A stretch of DNA of 64,000 nt from Pseudomonas sp. BP8 (lineage in GTDB: Bacteria > Pseudomonadota > Gammaproteobacteria > Pseudomonadales > Pseudomonadaceae). The first letter of the stretch is position 1; each line of letters opens with the position of its first letter. The stretch is from the NCBI RefSeq assembly GCF_017875955.1, contig NZ_JAGINK010000001.1, positions 5,176,501-5,240,500 of the forward strand, written 5' to 3'. A program made the position numbers and the translations under genes. Positions 30,295 through 38,988 of this stretch are shown piece by piece. The notes under the pieces were generated by a model, which was not told the origin of the DNA, did not search any database, and worked only from the letters and a program-made list of their open reading frames with translations.

Positions 30295-31538
30295 GCCTTG
30301 TCCGCCTCTTTGGCCGGGTACTCGAAGGATGCTTCGGTGGCCGGTGCGTGCACGGAAATCGTCAGCTCCGCGGCGGCAGCCGCAGGCTCCGGGTCGCTGT
30401 CATGCAGCTCGGCACGGCGCCGGCTGGACGGCCACAGGCCTTCCGGACGGAACCGCATGACCAGAATCAGCGCCAGGCCGAATACCAGCATGCGCAAGGT
30501 CGAAGCATCCAGGACGTTGCGCAGGATGTCGCGACTGATAAAGGTGACGTTGTCCATCACCCACGGCTGGATCCAGTTGACCAGGTCGCGGAACAGCTCA
30601 GGCATCACCGACAGGATCAACGCCCCGAGCACCACGCCACGGATCGAACCCATGCCGCCGAGCACCACCATGGCCAGAACCATGATCGACTCCATCAGGG
30701 TGAACGACTCCGGACTGACAAAGCCCTGGTAGCTGGAAAACAGCACACCGGAAACGCCGCCGAACGTCGCGCCCATGGCGAACGCCAGCAACTTAAGGTT
30801 GCGCTTGTTCAGGCCCATGGCCTCGGCAGCCACCTCGTCCTCGCGCAGGGCCATCCAGGCCCGGCCGATCCTCGATACTTCGAGGCGTTTGGACATGACT
30901 ATGGCCAGAATGACGACCGCCAGGAAGAACAGGTAATAGCTGATCACCGGCGACACCTGCAGGCCAAACAGACTCCAGCTCTGTTGCAGCGACAGCAGCG
31001 GCGCCGTGCCCTCGCCCACCGCGTGCATCCATGGCCCGCCGTCGACGTGCAGCGGGGCGATGTTGCTGATGCCTTGGGGGCCGTTGGTGAGGTTCACAGG
31101 CTGGTCGAGGTTGTTCATGAAAATGCGGATGATTTCGCCGAAGCCGAGGGTGACGATCGCCAGGTAGTCACCGCGCAGCTTGAGCACCGGCGCACCGATC
31201 AGCACCCCGCAGATCGCCGCCGCCACCGCCGCCAGTGGGATGATCATCCACAGCGGCCAGTCCAGCACGCCGCTTACCAGCCCGGCCATGTGCAAGTGCG
31301 GCGAAGCGAGCAAGGCGTACAGGTACGCGCCAATCGCGTAGAAGCCGATATAGCCCATGTCGAGCAGGCCGGCGTAGCCGATCACGATGTTCAGGCCTAG
31401 AGCCAGCAGCACGTAGAGCATGGCAAAACCGAGGATGCGCACCCAGGTCGGGCCAAGCATTGGGATAGCTTCGATCAGGAACGGCAAGGCGACAAAAGCG
31501 AGAATCAACAGCAGGTACTGGGTCTTGAGGTTTTTCAT
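30291..31538 (-). CDS. livM: Branched-chain-amino-acid-type ABC permease (LivM)
   Basis: Inner-membrane permease of 415 aa with about ten hydrophobic helices. LivM marks: LGLNIVIGYAGLLDMGYIGF, LKLRGDYLAIVTLGFGEI and the EAA-like GRAWMALREDEVAAEAMG. The ATG at 31538 has a perfect AAGGAGGT ribosome site; an ATG 14 codons upstream lacks one. A long hydrophilic tail follows the last helix. Confidence 0.92.
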   Translation of the reverse strand: MKNLKTQYLLLILAFVALPFLIEAIPMLGPTWVRILGFAMLYVLLALGLNIVIGYAGLLDMGYIGFYAIGAYLYALLASPHLHMAGLVSGVLDWPLWMIIPLAAVAAAICGVLIGAPVLKLRGDYLAIVTLGFGEIIRIFMNNLDQPVNLTNGPQGISNIAPLHVDGGPWMHAVGEGTAPLLSLQQSWSLFGLQVSPVISYYLFFLAVVILAIVMSKRLEVSRIGRAWMALREDEVAAEAMGLNKRNLKLLAFAMGATFGGVSGVLFSSYQGFVSPESFTLMESIMVLAMVVLGGMGSIRGVVLGALILSVMPELFRDLVNWIQPWVMDNVTFISRDILRNVLDASTLRMLVFGLALILVMRFRPEGLWPSSRRRAELHDSDPEPAAAAAELTISVHAPATEASFEYPAKEADKA

Positions 31539-31551
31539 CGCGCAGACCTCC

Positions 31552-32490
31552 TTATGCCCGGTCGGCCTGGCGTTCGCCAAGCAGCCCGTTGGGCCTGAAC
31601 AACAGCACCAGGATCAATACCGCGAAGGCAAAGATGTCCTGGTAGTTGGCACCCAGGAAGCCGCCGGTGATCTGCCCGGTATAACCTGCCGCAAGTGACT
31701 CGATCAGGCCCAGCAGCAAGCCGCCGGCCATGGCGCCGAACAGGTTGCCGATGCCGCCCAGCACGGCTGCGGAAAACGCCTTGAGGCCCAGCAGCAAGCC
31801 CATGTAGGCGTCGGCCTGGCCGTAGTTGATCGCCCGCATTACGCCGGCAATCGCGCCCAGCGAGGCGCCGATGAGAAAGGTCGCGGAGATCACCCGGTTA
31901 ATGTTGATGCCCATCAGCCCGGCGACTTCCTGGTTTTGCGCGGTGGCGCGCATGGCCTTGCCCAGGCGGGTCTTGTCGACCAGCAGCCAGAGGCCGAGCA
32001 TGATCACCACGGCGATCAGCATGATCGACAGCTGAACGTTGGTGACGGTGGCGCCGAAGACTTCCACCGGACGCGTCTCGACCACTTCCGGGAAGGTCTT
32101 GTAGCCGCGCCCCCAGATCATCATCGCCAGGTTCTGCAGGGCGATGGAGATACCGATGGCGAGGATCAGCGGGGTCAGCCGCGGTGCCTTGCGCAGGGGC
32201 CGGTAGGCGTATTTTTCCATGCCCTGGGCCAGCAGCATGCACACCACCGCTGCGGCCATGATCGCCAACAGCAAGGTGATCACACCGGGATCGAAGCCAA
32301 AGCCGGCCAGCATGGTGAGGACCGAGATGGTGACCATGGCGCCGATCATGACCACTTCACCGTGGGCGAAGTTGATCAGCCCGATAATGCCGTAGACCAT
32401 GGTGTAGCCCAGGGCGACCAGGGCGTAGATGCTGCCCAATACGAGCCCATTGAGCACCTGTTGCAACAAGATATCGAAATTTCCGTCCAC
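31552..32490 (-). CDS. livH: Branched-chain-amino-acid-type ABC permease (LivH)
   Basis: Inner-membrane permease of 312 aa with eight or nine helices. LivH marks: QVLNGLVLGSIYALVALGYT, IGLINFAHGEVVMIGA and the cytoplasmic LGKAMRATAQNQEVAGLMGI. GTG at 32490 is chosen as start (GAGG nine bases upstream, and VDGNFDILLQQ fits family N-termini); no in-frame ATG is available upstream. It is followed by livM after 13 bp. Confidence 0.9.
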   Translation of the reverse strand: MDGNFDILLQQVLNGLVLGSIYALVALGYTMVYGIIGLINFAHGEVVMIGAMVTISVLTMLAGFGFDPGVITLLLAIMAAAVVCMLLAQGMEKYAYRPLRKAPRLTPLILAIGISIALQNLAMMIWGRGYKTFPEVVETRPVEVFGATVTNVQLSIMLIAVVIMLGLWLLVDKTRLGKAMRATAQNQEVAGLMGININRVISATFLIGASLGAIAGVMRAINYGQADAYMGLLLGLKAFSAAVLGGIGNLFGAMAGGLLLGLIESLAAGYTGQITGGFLGANYQDIFAFAVLILVLLFRPNGLLGERQADRA

Positions 32491-32628
32491 GAGCTGAATC
32501 CTCGAAACTGCAGTGACGACGACGCATGACAACGGCTGTCATGCATCGCCGGGCTTGGCAGATGGGTAAAGTCTTTTATTGTTTTTTTGCAGGCTTCAGC
32601 CCGCTTATTATCGAGGGTTTGCCGTCGC

Positions 32629-33777
32629 TCAATCGCGCTGAACGGCGAGGGTCTTCCAAGCGCCGGCTTCGAACTGGAACACCGTCGCCGCAGGGCTCTT
32701 CAGGTTGCCTTTGTCATCGAAGGCAATAGTGCCCGTGACGCCCTCGTAGCTTTCACGCTTGAGCACCGGCAGGTAGGCCGTCGGCTCGGCGGAGCCGGCC
32801 TTGACCATGGCGTTGATGGCCGCCCAGGTGGCGTCATAGGCCGCTGGCGAAGACTGCACGACACCGACGCCGAACTTCTCCTTGAGCTTCTGCTCGAACG
32901 CAGCACCCTTGGGCATTTCCAGCAGCGGGGTGCCGTAGTTCCAGGCGTATACGCCTTCCGCGGCGCTGCCGGCCATCTGCTTGAAGGAATCGTTGGGCAG
33001 GTTACCTATGTTCATGAAGCGGGCTTTCAGGCCGAGGTTCTTCATCTGCTTGGCCATCGGCGCCGCCTGATAGTCGAGCGCGGCGAAGAACACCGCATCG
33101 GCCTTTTGCGCCTTGGCGGTGGTGAGGATGGCGTTGAAGTCGGTCGACTTGTCGTTGGTGTACTCACGCACGACCACGTTGCCACCGGCGGCCTTGACCG
33201 CCTTGGTAACCTCGTCGGCCAAGCCTTGGCCATAGGCGGTGCGGTCGTCGAAGATGGCGATGCGCTTGGCTTCGAGCTTGCTCACCAGGAAGTTTCCGGC
33301 GTAGCGGCCCAGGGTCGCGTCGTCATTGACCACACGGAACACCGAGGTAATACCCTGCTGGGTAAGCGCCGGGTTGGTGGCCGACGGTGAGATCTGCGGG
33401 ATGCCGGCGGCAGCGTAGATCTTCGAGGCGGGGATGCTGGTACCGGAGTTGTAATGGCCAATCACCACGGCGACTTTCGAGTCCACCAGGCGCTGAGCCA
33501 CCGCGGTGCCGGTACGGGGGTCGGCGACATCATCTTCGGACACCAGCTTGAACTCGGCGACCTTGTCACCGATTTTCAGTTGCTGCTGGTTGGCCTCTTC
33601 CACGGCGATCTGAATGCCGTGTTCGACATCCTGCCCCTGGTGTGCCGATGGGCCGGTCAGGGGTCCTGCAAAGCCGATCTTGACGACTTGGCTCTCAGCC
33701 GCGTTCGCCCCACCCATCGCCACCAGCAAGGTCGCTGCGGCAGCAAGCGCGTTCAGCCCGAATTTATTATTTTGCAT
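32629..33777 (-). CDS. livK: Periplasmic substrate-binding protein of the Liv-type ABC importer
   Basis: Exported periplasmic binding protein, 382 aa precursor. Signal peptide MQNNKFGLNALAAAATLLVA with predicted cleavage after GGANA-A. The mature part has the peripla_BP_6 features VVKIGFAGPLTGPSAHQGQD, VVIGHYNSGTSIPASKIY and RIAIFDDRTAYGQGLAD. ATG 33777 has GGAG upstream; a longer open frame to 33876 is not needed. It heads the livKHMGF-ridA unit and diverges from the first FCD-GntR gene, suggesting control by that regulator. The real ligand may be another amino acid. Confidence 0.92.
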   Translation of the reverse strand: MQNNKFGLNALAAAATLLVAMGGANAAESQVVKIGFAGPLTGPSAHQGQDVEHGIQIAVEEANQQQLKIGDKVAEFKLVSEDDVADPRTGTAVAQRLVDSKVAVVIGHYNSGTSIPASKIYAAAGIPQISPSATNPALTQQGITSVFRVVNDDATLGRYAGNFLVSKLEAKRIAIFDDRTAYGQGLADEVTKAVKAAGGNVVVREYTNDKSTDFNAILTTAKAQKADAVFFAALDYQAAPMAKQMKNLGLKARFMNIGNLPNDSFKQMAGSAAEGVYAWNYGTPLLEMPKGAAFEQKLKEKFGVGVVQSSPAAYDATWAAINAMVKAGSAEPTAYLPVLKRESYEGVTGTIAFDDKGNLKSPAATVFQFEAGAWKTLAVQRD

Positions 33778-34005
33778 TCTAAGTGCTCCCAGTAGTGGTC
33801 GAACGAACATCGGGACACAAAGCAGGCGAATGAGGGCCAAAAAGCAACACGACCCTGACCATCGCTTGCCACGCACATTGGCCAGAACGCCAACGCACTT
33901 GTAAGATAACAGTCAGCAGGTAACTGTCAATAGAGCTATGATCAGGGTCGCGCAACCCAGCGCAGAAAAAACGGATACATGTGTCCGTTCAAGGAGCAAA
34001 TCGCT
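33778..34005. promoter_or_regulatory. Divergent promoter region livK / FCD-GntR gene 1
   Basis: This 228-bp region serves both livK and the first GntR gene. An 18-bp near-perfect palindrome ACGGATACATGTGTCCGT (33971-33988) lies just before the AAGGAG of the GntR gene and is the best operator candidate. A second dyad ACAGT-N9-ACTGT is at 33909-33927. Binding by the neighbouring regulator is inferred. Confidence 0.55.
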
Positions 34006-34746
34006 ATGAAAGCGTCACTGGCAACTCGCCGCGCCAATTTGGCCGAGACCGTGATTCAGGCGCTCGCCGCGCGGATCGAAAATGGCATCTGGGGGCCGGG
34101 CCAGAAGCTGCCGTCCGAGCAAGCGCTGTGCAAGGAGTTCGGTGTCAGCCGACCGGTGGTGCGCGAAGCGGTGGCGTCACTGCGCCTGGGCGGACGGCTG
34201 GTGGCGCGTCAGGGCGTGGGGGTGTTCGTGGTCGAGCAGGACGTCAAACGCATCGGCTTCGCGATCGAGACGGTGGTCGACGATGTGCGCGCCGCCGCGC
34301 AGATTCTCGAGCTGCGCCTGGGCGTCGAAAGCGAGTCGGTAGCCCGCGCCGCGGAACGCCGCAGCCCTGCCAGCATGGCGGACATCACCGAGGCCTACGA
34401 TCAGTTCAACGCGCTGGGCGACGCATCGCTCGAAGCAGAAGCCGCAGCCGACTTCGCGTTTCATCTGGCGATTGCCCGCGCCACCAACAACCCGCACTTC
34501 ACCCATCTGCTCGAAGCGCTGGGCCCGGATATCATCCTCGACCTGAACCTCAAGCACAGCCAGGTCAATAGCAAGAATCGCCAGGCTCACATCAAGAAGA
34601 TCGCCCGCGAACACGGTGCGATCGTCTCGGCAATCAGCATGGGCGACGCCGCAGGCGCTCGCACGGCCTTGCAGAAACACCTGCTTGAAAGCCACCTGCG
34701 CTACCAGCGACTCCTGCAGGGCAACGACCCTCGGCGCGACGCCTGA
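34006..34746 (+). CDS. GntR-family regulator, FadR/FCD subfamily (copy 1)
   Basis: Repressor-type regulator of 246 aa. N-terminal GntR winged helix (PGQKLPSEQALCKEFGVSRP then VVREAVASLRLGGRLVARQG), C-terminal all-helical FCD domain with the metal/ligand positions ADFAFHLAIARATNNPHF. ATG 34006 follows AAGGAG by 9 bp. It is divergent from livK and followed by a close paralogue. FCD regulators usually sense the organic or amino acid processed by neighbouring enzymes, so this probably controls the importer or the hyuAB operon. Confidence 0.93.
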   Translation: MKASLATRRANLAETVIQALAARIENGIWGPGQKLPSEQALCKEFGVSRPVVREAVASLRLGGRLVARQGVGVFVVEQDVKRIGFAIETVVDDVRAAAQILELRLGVESESVARAAERRSPASMADITEAYDQFNALGDASLEAEAAADFAFHLAIARATNNPHFTHLLEALGPDIILDLNLKHSQVNSKNRQAHIKKIAREHGAIVSAISMGDAAGARTALQKHLLESHLRYQRLLQGNDPRRDA

Positions 34747-34962
34747 ATGCCCAGCGAAGCGGCGCACCTGGGCGAGCGACCGAGCGCCAAGCGATCCATT
34801 ATTTCTCTTAAATGACTTGTATCATGCGGACTAGACAGCTTCGGGAGATAGGCTACGAACGGCCCAAAATCCAAGCGGATAGGTAAGTTATTTGATAACA
34901 TACAAGCCAAATTTTGTATCGGCCTTGGCGCCGTGTTGGTCCAGTACATCAGGAGTTTAACG
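34747..34962 (+). promoter_or_regulatory. Intergenic operator region before FCD-GntR gene 2
   Basis: The region holds two TGTATC hexamers (34818-34823 and 34915-34920), the same half-site as GATACA within the palindrome upstream of copy 1. It also holds a perfect GTTAT-TTG-ATAAC (34887-34899) and an ATACAA-N8-TTGTAT dyad (34900-34919). AGGAG precedes the second gene. Promoter and operator assignment is by pattern only. Confidence 0.45.
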
Positions 34963-35688
34963 ATGGAACCAGTACTCACCACCCGGAGGGCGAACCTCGC
35001 AGAAACCGTTATCCGTGAATTATCCAGTCGCATCGATTCAGGCACGTATGGCCCTGGCGAGAAACTGCCGTCCGAACAAGCCCTGTGCAAAGAATTCAAC
35101 GTCAGCCGCCCGGTGATCCGTGAGGCAGTGGCGTCGCTGCGCCTGGGCGGACGCCTGATCGCGCGCCAGGGCGTCGGCGTGTTTGTCGTCGAGCAGGACG
35201 TCAAACGCATTGGCTTTGCCATTGGCAGCATCGTCGACGATGTGCGCGTAGCGGCCCAGGTGCTGGAACTGCGCCTGGGGATCGAGACCGAATCCGTGGC
35301 GCGTGCCGCAGAGCGTCGCACCCCCAGTACCCTGGCAATGATCACCGAAGCGTTCGATCGCTTCAATGCACTGGATGGCTCCAACCTTGAAGAAGAGGCC
35401 AAGGCCGACTTCGAGTTCCACCTGGCGATTGCCCGCGCCACCAACAACCCGCACTTCACACAGCTGCTCGAAGCGCTCGGCCCGGACATCATCCTCGACC
35501 TGAACCTCAAGCACAGCCAGGTCAGCGGCAAGAACCGGCTGGCGCACATCAAGAAGATCGGCCGAGAGCACGGCGCGATCCTCTCTGCGATCACCATGGG
35601 GGATGTTTCAGGTGCCCGCAACGCGCTGCGCAAACACCTCGAAGAAAGCCTCTCGCGCTACCAGCGACTGCTCGCCGAAAGCCACTGA
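34963..35688 (+). CDS. GntR-family regulator, FadR/FCD subfamily (copy 2)
   Basis: A 241-aa paralogue of the preceding gene. Long blocks are identical or nearly so, including EQDVKRIGFAI, HLAIARATNNPHF and the LEALGPDIILDLNLKHSQV segment, while the helix-turn-helix differs slightly (FNVSRPVIREAV versus FGVSRPVVREAV). It is a tandem duplication in which both copies remain intact. ATG 34963 follows AGGAG. It is convergent with the ALDH gene across a hairpin. Confidence 0.93.
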   Translation: MEPVLTTRRANLAETVIRELSSRIDSGTYGPGEKLPSEQALCKEFNVSRPVIREAVASLRLGGRLIARQGVGVFVVEQDVKRIGFAIGSIVDDVRVAAQVLELRLGIETESVARAAERRTPSTLAMITEAFDRFNALDGSNLEEEAKADFEFHLAIARATNNPHFTQLLEALGPDIILDLNLKHSQVSGKNRLAHIKKIGREHGAILSAITMGDVSGARNALRKHLEESLSRYQRLLAESH

Positions 35689-35691
35689 CAG

Positions 35692-35756
35692 CAGCCTTCA
35701 GCGCAAACCGACATCCACCCAACAATGGCGATGTACTCGGTTTGCAACTGAAGCTG
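35692..35756. terminator. Convergent hairpin between GntR copy 2 and ALDH
   Basis: CAGC-TTCAG and GCAAACCGA on the left pair with TCGGTTTGC and CTGAAGCTG on the right around a 26-nt loop. It lies between two convergent stops and has no T-run; a bidirectional terminator is likely but weak. Confidence 0.45.
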
Positions 35757-35769
35757 GTCAGAGTAGGTT

Positions 35770-37218
35770 TCAGAGCCCCATGCACACGTACTTGATTTCC
35801 AGGTAGTCCTCGATCCCGTAGCGCGAACCTTCGCGGCCCAGCCCAGAAGCTTTGACTCCCCCGAACGGTGCGACTTCGGTAGCGACCACCCCGACATTGA
35901 CGCCGACCATGCCGTATTCGAGCGCCTCGGATACGCGCCAAACCCGCCCGACATCACGTGCATAGAGGTAGCAGGCCAGGCCGAACTCGGTGTCGTTGGC
36001 GGCGGCGATTACCTCCTCTTCGCTTGTGAAGCGGAACAACGGGGCAACCGGGCCAAAGATTTCTTCGCGGGCTACGCGCATGTCCGGGGTGACATCGGCG
36101 AGCAGTGTCGGCTCGAAGAAGGTCTCACCCAGCGGATGCCGACGGCCGCCTGCGACCACCCGGGCACCTGCTTCCACGGCCTCGCCAACCATACGCTCCA
36201 CGCCACTGGCGGCGCGCCCGTCGATCATCGGGCCGACCTGGGTGCCTGGCTGGTCACCGACACCGACCACCAACCCCCCTACCCGCTCGGCGAAGCGCTG
36301 GACGAAGCGCTCGTAGATACCGTCCTGGATGTAGAAGCGGTTGGCGCACACGCAGGTCTGGCCGCTGTTGCGGAACTTGGCGATCAGCGCGCCTTCGACG
36401 GCTTTCTCAAGGTCGGCATCATCGAAGACGATGAACGGTGCATTGCCGCCGAGTTCCAGGGTGACTTTCTTGACCGTCGCCGCAGACTGCTGCAGCAGCT
36501 GAATACCGATCGGCGTCGAGCCGGTGAACGACAGTTTGCGCACGATCGGGCTGGCGGTGATCTCGCCGCCAATCGCCGCCGAGTCGCCGGTCACCACGCT
36601 CAGGACACCGGCCGGAATGCCCGCGCGTTCGGCGAGCACACACAGCGCCAAAGCACTGAACGGGGTTTGCGACGCAGGCTTGAGCACCAAGGTGCAGCCC
36701 GCGGCCAACGCTGGGGCGGCCTTGCGGGTGATCATCGCGGCCGGGAAGTTCCACGGGGTGATCGCTGCGCAGACACCGATCGGCTCCTTGGTGACGATCA
36801 GTCGACGATCAGCGTTCGGCGAAGGGATCACGTCGCCGTAGATGCGCTTGCCTTCTTCGGCGTAGAACTCCACGTAGGCGGCGGCGAAAGCGATCTCGCC
36901 GCGCGACTCCACCAGCGGCTTGCCCTGCTCGGCCGTCATGATCTGGGCCAGGTCTTCTTGGTGGGCGAGGATCTCGCGGAACCAGGCTTGCAGGCGACCC
37001 GCCCGCTCCTTGGCAGTCAGTGCACGCCAGGCCGGCAAGGCGCGTTCAGCGGCTTCGATCGCCCGGCGTGTTTCTGCCGCGCCCATGCGCGGTACCGTAC
37101 CCAGGGTCTGGCCGTTGGCCGGATTGGTGACGTTGATGCGCTGGCCGCTATCCGCCGGCAGCCATTTCCCATCGATATAGCACACTTCACGCAGCAGATC
37201 AGGATCGGCAAGTTTCAT
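35770..37218 (-). CDS. NAD(P)-dependent aldehyde dehydrogenase, succinate-semialdehyde-dehydrogenase type
   Basis: Cytosolic ALDH of 482 aa, exactly the GabD size. Motifs: ITPWNFPAAMITRKAAPALA (about 145), FTGSTPIG, catalytic Glu in VTLELGGNAPF (about 255) and catalytic Cys in NSGQTCVCANRFY (about 288). ATG 37218 (MKLADPDLL) is chosen over 37281 by alignment with GabD-like N-termini. It is the last gene of the hyuA operon, directly after the ThDP enzyme. The expected substrate is therefore the aldehyde made by that decarboxylase, succinate semialdehyde being one candidate. Confidence 0.9.
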   Translation of the reverse strand: MKLADPDLLREVCYIDGKWLPADSGQRINVTNPANGQTLGTVPRMGAAETRRAIEAAERALPAWRALTAKERAGRLQAWFREILAHQEDLAQIMTAEQGKPLVESRGEIAFAAAYVEFYAEEGKRIYGDVIPSPNADRRLIVTKEPIGVCAAITPWNFPAAMITRKAAPALAAGCTLVLKPASQTPFSALALCVLAERAGIPAGVLSVVTGDSAAIGGEITASPIVRKLSFTGSTPIGIQLLQQSAATVKKVTLELGGNAPFIVFDDADLEKAVEGALIAKFRNSGQTCVCANRFYIQDGIYERFVQRFAERVGGLVVGVGDQPGTQVGPMIDGRAASGVERMVGEAVEAGARVVAGGRRHPLGETFFEPTLLADVTPDMRVAREEIFGPVAPLFRFTSEEEVIAAANDTEFGLACYLYARDVGRVWRVSEALEYGMVGVNVGVVATEVAPFGGVKASGLGREGSRYGIEDYLEIKYVCMGL

Positions 37219-37277
37219 GTCGATTGGCTCATTCGAAGAAAAAAAGCGGGGCCCGACTGCGCCCCGCCGAGGGAATC

Positions 37278-38963
37278 TCACAGAGAGGCCAGGGCCTTCT
37301 CGCGGATCTGGCTGAGGGTCATACGGGGGGTCAGCGCTTCCGGGTCGACCTGCACTTCGATCAGCGCGGGCTTACCCGAGGCCTGGCAGCGCTCGAAGGC
37401 CGCGGCGAAGTCTTCGGTGCGGGTCACGGTTTCGCCGTGCAGGCCAAAGGCGCGCGCCAGCGCGGCGAAGTCCGGGTTGTGCAGCTCGGTACCCGACACA
37501 CGGCCCGGATAGCTGCGCTCCTGGTGCATGCGGATGGTGCCGTACATGCCGTTGTTGACCACCACGGTGATGACCCGCGCGTCGTAGTGCGCCGCCGTTG
37601 CCAGCTCCTGGCCGTTCATCAGGAAGCAGCCGTCACCGGCGAAGGCCACCACCGTGCGCTGCGGGTAGGTCAGCTTGGCCGCCACCGCCGCTGGCACGCC
37701 GTAGCCCATCGAGCCATTGGTCGGCCCGAGCAGGGTGCGGAAGGTGCGGTGCTGGTAGCCACGGTGCACCCAGCCGGTGTAGTTGCCGGCGCCGCAGGTG
37801 AGGATGCTGTCGTCAGGCAGGGTCTTGTTGAGCCAGGCGATCACTTCGCTCATCTGCACGTTGCCGGGCGAGCGTGGTGTTTCGAAGTTGCCGAGGTAGC
37901 CGCGATTGAGGCTCACGGTCCAGTCTGCAAAGGCCGCTGGCTTGACCGCGGGCAGTGCGGCGGCCTGCCTGAGGAAGCTGGCGGGCCCGGCATTGATGCC
38001 CAGGGTCGGCTGGTAGACCCTACCGATTTCTTCGGCACTTGGGTGGATGTGCACCAGCACCTGCCTGGGTGTCGGAATGTCCACCAGCGCATATCCGCCG
38101 GTGGTCATTTCGCCCAGCCGCGCACCGACCACGATCAGCAGGTCCGACTGTTTGACCGCGTCGACCAGCACCGGGCCGGCCGCCAGGCCCATATCGCCGG
38201 CATAGTGCGGGTCAGTGTTGTCGAACAGGTCCTGGCAGCGGAACGAGGCCGCCAACGGCAGGCCCTGGGTCTGGATGAACTGCTTGAGGTCAGCGACCGC
38301 TGCAGGGCTCCAGGCGCCGCCGCCGACGATCACCAGTGGCTTGGCGGCCTTGGCGATCAACGCCTGCAGCTCTTCCAGCGCAGCCGGTGCCGGCGCCGCT
38401 TCGACACGCTGCGCCGGGCGTGCATCGGGCACATCGACCAGGTCGGTGAGCATGTCTTCTGGCAGGGCCACGACAACCGGGCCCGGGCGACCACTGATCG
38501 CCCTCTGGAAGGCCTGGTTTACCAACTCGGGGATGCGCGCGGCATCGTCGATCTGCACCACCCACTTGGCCATCTGGCCAAACATGCGGCGGTAGTCGAC
38601 CTCCTGGAAGGCTTCGCGCTCGATCTGGTCGCGTGCCACCTGGCCGATGAACAGGATCATCGGGGTGGAGTCCTGAAACGCCGTGTGCACACCTACAGAG
38701 GCGTTGGTCGCGCCGGGGCCACGGGTGACCATGCAGATGCCTGGCTTACCCGTCAGCTTGCCGTAGGCCTCGGCCATGTAGGCCGCGCCGCCTTCCTGGC
38801 GGCAGACCACCAACTCGACCTCGTCCTTGACGTCATGCAGCGCGTCGAGCACCGCCAGGTAGCTCTCACCCGGCACACAGAAGGCGCGATCGACGCCATT
38901 GATGCGCAGCGCATCGACCAGCACTTCACCGCCGCTGCGCTTGCCCTTGGATGTTGTATTCAT
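37278..38963 (-). CDS. Thiamine-diphosphate-dependent enzyme, acetolactate-synthase-like
   Basis: Cytosolic ThDP enzyme of 561 aa with three domains: the N-terminal PYR domain with catalytic Glu57 in VVCRQEGGAAYM, a central domain, and the C-terminal PP domain with the ThDP motif GDGCFLMNGQEL (from about 442) ending in VVNNGMYG. No regulatory small subunit gene is near, so biosynthetic acetolactate synthase is unlikely. A 2-oxo acid decarboxylase is a better guess, since an aldehyde dehydrogenase follows 59 bp later. An acetolactate-synthase-like 2-oxoglutarate decarboxylase beside an SSADH gene is known in cyanobacteria. Confidence 0.85.
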   Translation of the reverse strand: MNTTSKGKRSGGEVLVDALRINGVDRAFCVPGESYLAVLDALHDVKDEVELVVCRQEGGAAYMAEAYGKLTGKPGICMVTRGPGATNASVGVHTAFQDSTPMILFIGQVARDQIEREAFQEVDYRRMFGQMAKWVVQIDDAARIPELVNQAFQRAISGRPGPVVVALPEDMLTDLVDVPDARPAQRVEAAPAPAALEELQALIAKAAKPLVIVGGGAWSPAAVADLKQFIQTQGLPLAASFRCQDLFDNTDPHYAGDMGLAAGPVLVDAVKQSDLLIVVGARLGEMTTGGYALVDIPTPRQVLVHIHPSAEEIGRVYQPTLGINAGPASFLRQAAALPAVKPAAFADWTVSLNRGYLGNFETPRSPGNVQMSEVIAWLNKTLPDDSILTCGAGNYTGWVHRGYQHRTFRTLLGPTNGSMGYGVPAAVAAKLTYPQRTVVAFAGDGCFLMNGQELATAAHYDARVITVVVNNGMYGTIRMHQERSYPGRVSGTELHNPDFAALARAFGLHGETVTRTEDFAAAFERCQASGKPALIEVQVDPEALTPRMTLSQIREKALASL

Positions 38964-38988
38964 TGTAGTGTTCTCCGCAGGCCTGGGG

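Noticed and set aside
37278..38963. Biosynthetic acetolactate synthase (IlvB)
   Set aside because: No small-subunit gene, location in a catabolic operon and adjacency to an aldehyde dehydrogenase argue for another ThDP reaction.
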